Assembly: GCA_946478985.1 (NCBI GenBank)
Contig: CAMLDZ010000113.1
Span: forward strand, 1 to 9,884
Length of the DNA stretch: 9,884 nt
Direction: 5' to 3'
DNA from: an uncultured Solimonas sp.
GTDB taxonomy: Bacteria; Pseudomonadota; Gammaproteobacteria; Nevskiales; Nevskiaceae
Made by a program: the position numbers and the translations under genes. The notes under the pieces were generated by a model. It was not told the DNA's origin, ran no database searches, and saw only the letters and a list, made by a program, of their open reading frames with translations. This document shows positions 1 to 6,768 of the stretch, in pieces (the first letter of the stretch is position 1; every line of letters begins with the position of its first letter).

Positions 1-68
1 GCCGCATCCGCGCCGATCCGGCGGCGCGCGGCACGGAGATCCTCAAGAAGGTGTTCGCCGGCCGTTGA
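1..68 (+). CDS. 3' end of an unidentified gene (partial)
   Basis: An open frame enters from the left edge in frame 3 and stops at TGA 66-68. It gives 21 residues ending in EILKKVFAGR. The basic, helical-looking tail has no motif that identifies a family. Only 6 bases separate its stop from the stop of the convergent minus-strand gene at 75, and this codon-like, compact arrangement is the main reason to call it coding. The function is unknown from what is visible, and no terminator fits in the gap. Confidence 0.45.
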   Translation, partial: RIRADPAARGTEILKKVFAGR

Positions 69-74
69 GTGCGG

Positions 75-458
75 TCAGGCTCCGGCGGGTGCCGTCCGCA
101 GCCGCGTGAAAACGTTGACGGCGAACAGCAGCACGCCGAGCGCGACCATTGACGAGCCGCCCGCCACCGGTGCCAGCAGCAGCCGGCCCTGCAGCACGCC
201 CCAGGCGAAGCCGCCCATGAAGATCACCAGCCCGAGCGTGTGAAGCCAGTAGTGCAGGCGCGGCAGCCAGCCCTGCTGCAGCTGCGGGAACGTCGTGTAC
301 AACAGTCCGGCCAGGCCCAGCGCGACCCAGCCGAGCAGGTTGAGGTGTGCGTGCACGTGCGTGAAACGAAAATCGTGAGCGGCGCCCATGTAGATGCCGA
401 GCGCGATGCCGATGACGAAGAAGGCGACGGCGGTGCGGATGAAGCGGTGAGCGATCAT
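75..458 (-). CDS. Small four-helix membrane protein, cytochrome oxidase subunit I-like
   Basis: This is a 127-residue integral membrane protein with four predicted helices at about residues 9-26, 38-57, 71-89 and 95-117. Between helices 1 and 2 lies a His cluster, T33-H-V-H-A-H38, running into LNLLGW. Similar THxHxxLLGW stretches are known in small proteins related to haem-copper oxidase subunit I (cbb3/NorB superfamily). At 127 residues it is far too short to be a complete 12-helix oxidase subunit, so a role in haem or metal binding, or as an accessory protein, is inference. The ATG at 458 is supported by an AAGGA ribosome site 7 bases upstream. It starts 59 bases after the TonB receptor stop and is probably the last gene of that operon. 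It ends tail to tail with the gene at the left edge. Confidence 0.75.
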   Translation of the reverse strand: MIAHRFIRTAVAFFVIGIALGIYMGAAHDFRFTHVHAHLNLLGWVALGLAGLLYTTFPQLQQGWLPRLHYWLHTLGLVIFMGGFAWGVLQGRLLLAPVAGGSSMVALGVLLFAVNVFTRLRTAPAGA

Positions 459-465
459 GAAACAG

Positions 466-470
466 TCCTT
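466..470 (-). promoter_or_regulatory. Ribosome binding site of the 127-residue membrane protein
   Basis: The minus strand reads AAGGA here, followed by a 7-base spacer and the ATG at 458-456. This is a good Shine-Dalgarno match, clearer than those of the two preceding genes in the operon. It supports independent initiation after the 59-base gap. Confidence 0.6.
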
Positions 471-517
471 GTTGAAGGCTTGAGGTGGAGGGAAAGCGTT
501 GGCGCGCGGCCGGTGGC

Positions 518-2962
518 TCAGAAATCCCAGTCGAGACGCAGGCCGTAGGTCCGCGGCGGCGCCAGCGTCACCGAGGTGCCGAAGTCCTGCTGGAATACGC
601 CGGCCGTGTACGCCTGGTTGTCGAGGTTCTTGCCGAACAGCGTCGCGCGCAGACCCCAGGGCTCATGGAAATAGCTGAGCCGCGCGCCGAGCAGCGTGTA
701 CGCCGGCTGTCGCGACTGGCGGGCGTTCGACGCGGCGTAGAAGAAGCCGTCGTTGTAGTAGGCATCGCCGGCGAGTTCGATGCTGCCGCGCGGCAGATGC
801 CAGTTCTTGCTCAGCGACAGCGCTGCCGACCACTGCGGCGAGCGCGGCGTGCGCTTGCCGCTGAAGTCGTTGCCGCGGCTGTAGACGCCGGCACCCTCGC
901 TGTAGCCGGAACCGTTGGCAAACGCCAGGAACCGGCTGTCGACCCAGGCCGCGCCGCCGCTGAGCAGCAGTTCGTCGACGAAGGCAGGGAATAGCAACAC
1001 GCTGCCGTCGAAATCGACGCCGCGCGAGCGGGCGCGCTCGGCGTTCTCGAAGGTGACGGCGCCGCCAGCCAGCAGCGAAATGAACTGCACCTGCAGGTTG
1101 CGGATGTCGTAATGGAAGGCGGCTGCCTGCAGCCGCATCAGCCCGCCGAACAGCCGGGTCTTGATGCCGGCCTCGTAGGCGCTGATTTCCTCCGGCTTGA
1201 CGAAGCGTGGCGGCGCATAGATGTTGACGGCGTTGTAGGTCGCCGCCTTGATCGCCTGCTGGTACGACAGATAGACCAGCGTTTCCGGGCCGAAGGGATG
1301 CAAGTCCAGCGAGACCTTGGGCTTGAGGCTCTCAGTGACGTTGTGCTGCGGCACGACGTTGCCGTCCTGGTCGAGTGCGCGCTGGAAATCGAACAGCGGC
1401 AGTACGCCGCCGCCGGGCAGCTGCAGCGACGAGGTCGAGGCGATGACGGCACGCTTTTCGCGCTGGTAGCGCGCGCCGAGCGTCAGTGCCACATGTTCGT
1501 CGATGTCGAAGCTCAGCTGCGCGAAGGCCGACCAGGAATCGGTGCCGACCGGCGACTGCAGCCGCACACCGATGCCGTCGAACACGTCGAGGCCGAGCGG
1601 CGCGAGCAGCGCGTCGAGCGCGCCGAACAGGCCGCCGGGCAGCTGCAAGCGCAGGATCGAGGCGTTGTCCGAGTCCAGCGGCGCAACCTTCAGCAGCGCC
1701 GGATCGAAACCCGACTTGCCACGAAAATAGTAGCTGCCGGCGATCCAGCTGAGCCAGCCGGCACCCCAGCTGTCGTCGTTCGACAGCAGCTGCAGCTCGG
1801 CGGTCTGGATGTCGGCGAACTGGCTGACCGAGTGCACCTGCACCAGCGGCACGTCGGAACCGTCGAAGTCGAGAATGCCGGCGGTGTCGATGCGCTGGCT
1901 GCTCGCACTGAGCTTGAGATCGAAGCGGCCGGCGGCGTACTTCGCGTCGCCGTAGACGACGCGGTTGTCGATGCGCTGGAAGGTCGGATCGCTGAGATTC
2001 GCGGTGTAGCCCTGCTGCGGGCGGATGCCGAGCAGCCCGCCGAGCAGACTCGGCGCGCGGTTGAGCTGGATGATGCTGTTGGCGCCGTCGGCGTCGAGCA
2101 GCAGCGCGGCGAGGTTCAGGTCCAGCCGCTCGGCCGGCTGCCAGCGCAGCTTCAGCCGCGCACCGCGGCTGATCTCCGGCGGCGGCGGCCGGCCGCCGAG
2201 ATCACCGTCGATGTAGTTGTTGGCATTGTGGTAGACGGCGGAGACGCTGAACGCGAGCGTGTCGTCGAGCGGCTGGTTGTGGTGGACGCGCAGCCGGAAA
2301 TCGTCGAAGCGGCCGTAGCCGGTCTGCACTGCGGTCGCGGCGCGTTCGAAGTCCGGCGCCTTGGTGATCACGCTGATCGCGCCGCCGACCGCGTTGCGGC
2401 CGAACAGCGTGCCCTGTGGCCCCTTGAGGATCTCGACCCGTTCGACTGCGCCGAAGTCCTGGACCAGCCCCTGCGCGAACGGGAAGTAGACGCCGTCGAT
2501 GTAGCTGGCGACGCTCGGATCGGCAGTCAGATAGGCGTCGGAGCCGACGCCGCGCAGATAGAAGGTCGTGTAGCCGACCTGGTTGCCGACGTCGAGCGAC
2601 GGCGTCAGCTGCGGCAGCTCGCTCTGGTCGTGGATGCCGCGGGCATCGAGCTGCTCGCCGCTGAACGCCTGTACCGAGATCGGCACCTCGTCGAGGTTCT
2701 GTTCGCGCTTCTGTGCGGTGACGACGATCTCGGCGACGCGATGGCCGGCGGCGATGGGCTCGCCGCCGTTGTCCGGCAGTGTCCGCTCGTCACTGACGCG
2801 GACCGGAATCGTCTCGACGATGAGATCGTCCGGCGCCTGCGCCTGCGCCTGCGCCTGCGCCGCGGCCGCCGGCGCGAGTGCGGCGCAGCCGAGTGCGACG
2901 GCGCCAGCCAGAATGCGGTGGCGCTGCTTCGCGGCGTTTTCATGGTGGTTTGTCATCGCCAT
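518..2962 (-). CDS. TonB-dependent outer-membrane receptor
   Basis: The product is about 814 residues, normal for a TonB-dependent receptor. Residues 1-35 form a signal peptide with a basic start and a hydrophobic Ala-rich core, followed by an (Ala-Gln) repeat at about 36-43. The TonB-box-like EIVVTAQKR is at 78-86. The plug follows at about 90-205, with the classic VPISV, LRGVG, YIDGVY, VERVEILKGPQGTLFGRNAVGGA and ISVIT landmarks. The rest is beta-barrel, ending in LRLDWDF with the terminal Phe used for outer-membrane insertion. It should import a substrate with TonB-ExbBD energy. The EIVVTAQKR subtype is widespread for varied organic ligands, so the substrate is unknown. The start is either ATG 2962, just 2 bases after the preceding gene, or ATG 2956. 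Neither has a good ribosome site, so translational coupling is likely. The frame stays open upstream to 3400, but that part is a shadow of the neighbour. Confidence 0.95.
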   Translation of the reverse strand: MAMTNHHENAAKQRHRILAGAVALGCAALAPAAAAQAQAQAQAPDDLIVETIPVRVSDERTLPDNGGEPIAAGHRVAEIVVTAQKREQNLDEVPISVQAFSGEQLDARGIHDQSELPQLTPSLDVGNQVGYTTFYLRGVGSDAYLTADPSVASYIDGVYFPFAQGLVQDFGAVERVEILKGPQGTLFGRNAVGGAISVITKAPDFERAATAVQTGYGRFDDFRLRVHHNQPLDDTLAFSVSAVYHNANNYIDGDLGGRPPPPEISRGARLKLRWQPAERLDLNLAALLLDADGANSIIQLNRAPSLLGGLLGIRPQQGYTANLSDPTFQRIDNRVVYGDAKYAAGRFDLKLSASSQRIDTAGILDFDGSDVPLVQVHSVSQFADIQTAELQLLSNDDSWGAGWLSWIAGSYYFRGKSGFDPALLKVAPLDSDNASILRLQLPGGLFGALDALLAPLGLDVFDGIGVRLQSPVGTDSWSAFAQLSFDIDEHVALTLGARYQREKRAVIASTSSLQLPGGGVLPLFDFQRALDQDGNVVPQHNVTESLKPKVSLDLHPFGPETLVYLSYQQAIKAATYNAVNIYAPPRFVKPEEISAYEAGIKTRLFGGLMRLQAAAFHYDIRNLQVQFISLLAGGAVTFENAERARSRGVDFDGSVLLFPAFVDELLLSGGAAWVDSRFLAFANGSGYSEGAGVYSRGNDFSGKRTPRSPQWSAALSLSKNWHLPRGSIELAGDAYYNDGFFYAASNARQSRQPAYTLLGARLSYFHEPWGLRATLFGKNLDNQAYTAGVFQQDFGTSVTLAPPRTYGLRLDWDF
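2833..2861 (-). repeat. Hexanucleotide tandem repeat in the receptor gene
   Basis: On the + strand the unit GCGCCT occurs four times in a row plus five more bases. In the receptor it encodes alternating Ala and Gln right after the signal-peptide core (residues about 35-43). Because the unit is 6 bases, gain or loss of copies keeps the frame and would only lengthen or shorten the Ala-Gln stretch near the cleavage site. Confidence 0.85.
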
Positions 2963-2964
2963 GT

Positions 2965-4098
2965 TCAGAAGTAGCGCCTGAGCCCGTTCGACTGCCGCTG
3001 CTTGAGACGGTGATACGCGGCGCAGGGCCAGACCATTGCCGCCAGCAGCGCGAGCCAGAGCAGGTAGGTCGGCGCCAGCCCGAAGCGCGTCTTGGCCACT
3101 GCCGCGGCGATGCCCAGCACGTAGAAATGCAGCACGTAGAAGAACAGGGGCACGCGGCCGTAGACCGCCAGCGGCCGCAGCAGCGCCGGCACGCTGGCGC
3201 GGCACAGCCGGCGCAGTGCAGCCAGGCTCAGCAGGATTGCCGCGCCGGACCAGGCGAGGAACGGCAGATCCGGCGGATACTTGGCGAAGCTCCAGAACTC
3301 GCGGCTGGCGATGCCCACGGTGGCATAGGCATTGCCGTAGCCGCCGGCCAGCCGCACGGCAAAGAAGACCAGCAGGCACAGCGCGGCGACGCGCAGCCAC
3401 AGCCGCTGTGGCTCAGACCGCGTCAGCGCATCGCGGCCGGCGACGTAGCCGACGACGAGAATCGCGCTCCACGGCAGTAGCGGATACAGCGAGCGAAAGG
3501 CCCCCTCGCGCACCGGCTCGTAGAGGATGGCGCGCAATGGCAGCGGCAAGGCCGAGACGTCGAGCAGCGGATGCAGCACCAGCACTGCGAGCGCGCCGCT
3601 TAGCAGCACGCGGTCTGGCAGCTGCCGCAGCGCCGCCAGCAGCATCAGGCTGAGGCCGATGCAGCTGAGCACCATGAACGAGTAGAAGCCCATCAGCGCG
3701 CGCGGCAGACCCATCAGCAGCGTGTCGACGGCGATCAGCACCAGGCCGCGGAGGAGCAGCCGGCGCGTGATCCCGGCTTCGGCGACGCCGTGACCGCTGC
3801 GCGCGGCACTGGTCAGCGCGACCATGAAGCCGGCCATGAAGAAGAAGCCCGGCGCCACCGGCACGCCGGTGAAGCGCGTCAGGAACTGCAGCAGCTCGCC
3901 CGTCACCGCCGGCGCGGCGGCGGCGAGTTCCTCGCCGGGCCGGCCGGCGTTGAACATCAGCGAGACGTGATCGAGCGCCATATGCGCGATCAGCAGGCCG
4001 CGGAACACGTCGACCTCGGCGTGCCGCGCGGCGGGCGCCGCCGCCGGCATGGCGACGCCCGCAGTGGCGGCGGTGCCTGCGCTTGCGGCGAGGCTCAC
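2965..4098 (-). CDS. DUF1624 polytopic membrane protein (HGSNAT-like)
   Basis: This is a 377-residue inner-membrane protein with about ten hydrophobic helices. Family landmarks of DUF1624/COG3503, the heparan-alpha-glucosaminide N-acetyltransferase catalytic family, are visible: E28-V-D-x-x-R-G34 leading into MALDH (40-44), FxFMAGF near 86-91, LPW (208-210) with GYVAGR (217-222), KYPPDLPF (273-280) and YGRVPLFFYVLHFYVLG (313-329). Family members are thought to move acetyl or acyl groups across the membrane onto sugars, but bacterial members are mostly uncharacterised, so the acceptor here is unknown. The GTG at 4098 overlaps the previous stop as GTGA, a typical coupled start. ATG 4050 (361 residues) is an alternative that keeps the whole domain; the first 24 residues are Ala-rich and look non-conserved. 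It sits between a haem lipoprotein gene and a TonB receptor gene in a tight operon. Confidence 0.88.
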   Translation of the reverse strand: MSLAASAGTAATAGVAMPAAAPAARHAEVDVFRGLLIAHMALDHVSLMFNAGRPGEELAAAAPAVTGELLQFLTRFTGVPVAPGFFFMAGFMVALTSAARSGHGVAEAGITRRLLLRGLVLIAVDTLLMGLPRALMGFYSFMVLSCIGLSLMLLAALRQLPDRVLLSGALAVLVLHPLLDVSALPLPLRAILYEPVREGAFRSLYPLLPWSAILVVGYVAGRDALTRSEPQRLWLRVAALCLLVFFAVRLAGGYGNAYATVGIASREFWSFAKYPPDLPFLAWSGAAILLSLAALRRLCRASVPALLRPLAVYGRVPLFFYVLHFYVLGIAAAVAKTRFGLAPTYLLWLALLAAMVWPCAAYHRLKQRQSNGLRRYF

Positions 4099-6593
4099 GG
4101 GAAGACGTCCGGATGACGCTGCTTGAACGCTTCGGTATCCGAATCCAGCGGCGCCGTCGTCGCGTCGATCGACCTGACGAAGGCGTCGAGCTTGGGCAGA
4201 TCGGCGCCGAGCGCCTGCGCGATCGTCGCCGGGCCCGGCCCCAGCGCCAGCGTGTGCCGCGCGAACACCTCGGCCAGCGTCGTCGCCGAGCCGTCGTGGA
4301 AGTACGGCGCGTTGTACGCCACGCCGAGCAGCGACGGCGCGTTGAAGCCCACCGCGCCCAGCGCCGCCGTGCCGGTCTTGTTGATCTCGAAGTCGCTGGC
4401 GGCGTCGAAGCTGCCGACCTTGTCGAGGAAGTTCAGCGTGTCCTGAGGCGCGTCGCGGTTCGGCAGGTTGAACGAGACGATCTGCGCGGCGATGTTGGCG
4501 ACGCGCGGGTCGATCGCCTTGTCGCCGGCGATCGGCGCCTTGAGGAAGCTCGGATCGTTGTCATAGACGATCTCGCTCTTGCTCCACTTGGCGCCGCCGT
4601 GGCAGCTCGCGCAGGCGGTCTGGAACAGCGCCCGGCCGGCGGCGAGCGTGCCCGCATCGCCCTGTGGCTGACGGTAGGTACGCACCACGCCGACCCAGGC
4701 CGTCATCGCATCCAGCGACTCGCTGATGCCCCGCGTGCGGCCGTGGTTGAAGACCCCGTCCACTGCCGTTACCTGCACGCCATCGACGAACGGCACGCCG
4801 CCGGCGAAGCCGCCGCCGCCCTGCTCGTCGCGCGAGTTGATGTCGAAGTCGGTGACTGAACCGCGGATCGCGCTCCAGTTGGAGATGCGCTCGTGCGCAA
4901 GGAACTGCGGCGAGCCCGGCGCTGCCTTGGCGAAGTGGCTGTCGAGCGGGATCGTCTGCCGCGGGCCGGCGCCGAAGCTCCAGGTCACGCCGTCGGCGAG
5001 TCCCTCGTTGTGGCAGGACGCGCAGCTCGACCAGGCGTTGTCGGAGGCCTGGTTGCGGAAGCGCAGCGGCTCGATCGCACGCACCGGCGTCGTCGCGAAG
5101 CCGTTGTCCGGCACGCCCAGCGCGGTGAAGAAGGCCAGTTTGCCGATGAGCAGCTTGTGCTCGACGGAGCCGGGCTCCGGCACCGCGCCGGACGGGATGT
5201 CGCGCGTCAGCACGCCGGCGCCGTCGAGTGCGATCGCGGTGACGGAGACGTTGACCTCGTTGTTGGTATAGGCGCGTTTGCCGTCGGCGCTGATCACCAC
5301 GCCGCTCGGCATGTTGCCGGTCTGGAAGCGCTGCACGGCGCCCGGTGCCTGGATGTCGAGCCTGCCGCTGCCGTCGTGCCGCGCGCGCAGCACATAGTTG
5401 CCGCCACGACTGAGCAGCAGCACGTCGCTGCCGTCGGCGCTGGCGTCGAGCGCGACGATCTCGTTACCGAACAGCCGCGCCAGGCTGGTTTTCTCGTCGG
5501 CCTTCGCCGGCTGCGCTTCGAGCTTGATCTGCGCATTGAGATTGAACGGCGAAACGCCCGCCAGCTCGGTGCGGCTGGCGGTGTCGACGACGCTGACCAG
5601 CGCCTGCAGATTGATGTTGAAATTGGTCGGCGGTTCCGGCGCGGCGCCGACGCTGGGCACGAACAGTTTGCCGCCGCGGATCAGCGCTGCGAACAGCTGG
5701 TTAGGGAACGCGCCCTGCGGGTCCTTGGCGAGCTTCGGATCGTTGGCGTCGGCGATCGTCGTATCCGGACAGAACACCTCGCTCTTCAGCGTCGGCTGGG
5801 TCGGGTCGGGCTCGCTGCGGGTTTTCGCGCAGAACTGCGCGCGCCTGGCGGTGAAGCCGCTGTCGGCGAGTGGCGCCAGCGTGGTCGTCGTCAGCTGCTG
5901 CGGCTGGCCGACGACGAAGCTCCTGACGACGCCGCGGCGCGCCTGGTCGTCGACCTGGTTGCGGCCGGCGATCAGCTCGGAGAAGAACTGCGTGACGAAC
6001 ACCGTCTCGTCGCTGTCGTCGCCGTCGCCGTCGTTGCTGATCGCCAGCGCCATCGGATTGCCGCCGACGGCGATGCTGCCGATGGCCTTGCGCGTCTTCA
6101 GGTCCACCGCGGTGACGGTGCCGGCGGTATGGTTGGCGACGTAGAGGCGCGTGCCGTTGGGCGTCACCGCGATGCCGCGCGGCTCTACGCCGACGTCGAT
6201 GTCGGCGACTTTCTGCAGGCTGTCGAGCGCGATCACCGACACGGTGCCGGCGGCGGTGTTGGCGACGTAGGCCTCGCGGTCGTCCGGGCTCAGCGCGACG
6301 AAGCGCGGCTCGTCACCGACCGCGATCTCCTTGAGCTTCTCGGCGCTGTCGCTGCCGTCGGCCTTGCGCACGGCGATCACCGAGACCGAATCGTCCTGCG
6401 TGTTGACGACGACGAGGCGGCGGTCGTCGGCGGTCAGCGCGATCGATGTGGAGCGGCTGGGGCCGGCGAGCCGTGCGCCGTTGTCGCCGTCGTCCGGATC
6501 GTTTCCGCCGTAGCCGCCGCCACAGGCCGCGAGCAGTGCGCTCGCCATCATCGCCAACGCCGCGATGGCCTTGTTCCGTTGTTCGTTCCGCAT
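4095..6593 (-). CDS. Lipoprotein: YVTN beta-propeller fused to di-haem peroxidase domain
   Basis: This 832-residue protein is exported and lipid-anchored: its N-terminus ends in the lipobox LLAAC with Cys24, followed by Gly rather than Asp, so outer-membrane sorting is expected. Residues about 48-205 hold repeated propeller blades (TADDRRLVVVNTQDDSVSVI, SPDDREAYVANTAAGTVSVI, TPNGTRLYVANHTAGTVTAV). An inserted region with two Cys (255, 275) follows, then more blade-like sequence to about 460. The C-terminal third has two c-type haem sites, CASCH at 524-528 and 661-665. The bacterial cytochrome c peroxidase/MauG signature PSLLGVAYNAPYFHDGS follows at about 753-769. A periplasmic peroxidase or oxidase using two haems is inferred; the substrate is unknown. 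ATG 6593 is chosen over GTG 6599 because AGGGAG lies 9 bases upstream of it and only 3 from the GTG. It is the first gene of the operon. Confidence 0.9.
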   Translation of the reverse strand: MRNEQRNKAIAALAMMASALLAACGGGYGGNDPDDGDNGARLAGPSRSTSIALTADDRRLVVVNTQDDSVSVIAVRKADGSDSAEKLKEIAVGDEPRFVALSPDDREAYVANTAAGTVSVIALDSLQKVADIDVGVEPRGIAVTPNGTRLYVANHTAGTVTAVDLKTRKAIGSIAVGGNPMALAISNDGDGDDSDETVFVTQFFSELIAGRNQVDDQARRGVVRSFVVGQPQQLTTTTLAPLADSGFTARRAQFCAKTRSEPDPTQPTLKSEVFCPDTTIADANDPKLAKDPQGAFPNQLFAALIRGGKLFVPSVGAAPEPPTNFNINLQALVSVVDTASRTELAGVSPFNLNAQIKLEAQPAKADEKTSLARLFGNEIVALDASADGSDVLLLSRGGNYVLRARHDGSGRLDIQAPGAVQRFQTGNMPSGVVISADGKRAYTNNEVNVSVTAIALDGAGVLTRDIPSGAVPEPGSVEHKLLIGKLAFFTALGVPDNGFATTPVRAIEPLRFRNQASDNAWSSCASCHNEGLADGVTWSFGAGPRQTIPLDSHFAKAAPGSPQFLAHERISNWSAIRGSVTDFDINSRDEQGGGGFAGGVPFVDGVQVTAVDGVFNHGRTRGISESLDAMTAWVGVVRTYRQPQGDAGTLAAGRALFQTACASCHGGAKWSKSEIVYDNDPSFLKAPIAGDKAIDPRVANIAAQIVSFNLPNRDAPQDTLNFLDKVGSFDAASDFEINKTGTAALGAVGFNAPSLLGVAYNAPYFHDGSATTLAEVFARHTLALGPGPATIAQALGADLPKLDAFVRSIDATTAPLDSDTEAFKQRHPDVFP

Positions 6594-6599
6594 TTGCAC

Positions 6600-6768
6600 A
6601 CGCTCCCTGGCTGATCAGATCCGCTGCGACGCGGTGGCGTGCGCACGGGTGCCGGCTGCGAGCCGTGCCCGGCTCGATCGGCGGTGCGTAGTTCAGCGGA
6701 AGAGGCAGCTGCAGTCGTGAGGCGCTGGTCCCTGTCGGCGGGGCGCGGAAAGCGACGCAGTTGTCGTT
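6600..6768 (-). promoter_or_regulatory. Leader region of the lipoprotein-DUF1624-TonB receptor operon
   Basis: This 169-base gap between the LysR-LuxR stop and the first operon gene is the natural place for the operon promoter. I see no convincing -35/-10 pair. It contains a TGATCA palindrome (6612-6617) next to the ribosome site and a small GC hairpin (CGGCT, 3-base loop, AGCCG at 6653-6665) without a T-run. Nothing in it looks coding. Whether the operon is transcribed separately or read through from the regulator cannot be told. Confidence 0.35.
6603..6608 (-). promoter_or_regulatory. Ribosome binding site deciding the lipoprotein start
   Basis: The minus strand reads AGGGAG. It is 9 bases from the ATG at 6593 and only 3 bases from an in-frame GTG at 6599, so the ATG is the better start. 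Confidence 0.6.

Noticed and set aside
1112..2974. Long + strand open frame opposite the TonB receptor (620 codons)
   Set aside because: This is an antisense shadow typical of GC-rich coding DNA; its Arg/Val/Ala/Glu-rich product shows no domain, while the minus strand is an unmistakable receptor.
2963..3400. N-terminal extension of the TonB receptor frame (146 residues before MAMTNHH)
   Set aside because: It lies over the DUF1624 gene in another frame, has Arg/Ala-rich composition without structure, and would bury the clear signal peptide inside the protein.
4095..6593. Rubber oxygenase (RoxA-like) identity for the di-haem lipoprotein
   Set aside because: RoxA-type enzymes also carry two haem sites with MauG likeness, but they lack an N-terminal propeller and lipobox. 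The general CCP/MauG signature alone does not support this substrate.
4893..6614. Long + strand open frame opposite the haem lipoprotein (573 codons)
   Set aside because: It is an antisense shadow for the same reason; the opposite strand has lipobox, propeller blades and two haem sites.
6653..6665. GC hairpin as a terminator for the LysR-LuxR gene
   Set aside because: The stem is 5 base pairs and no T-run follows on either strand.
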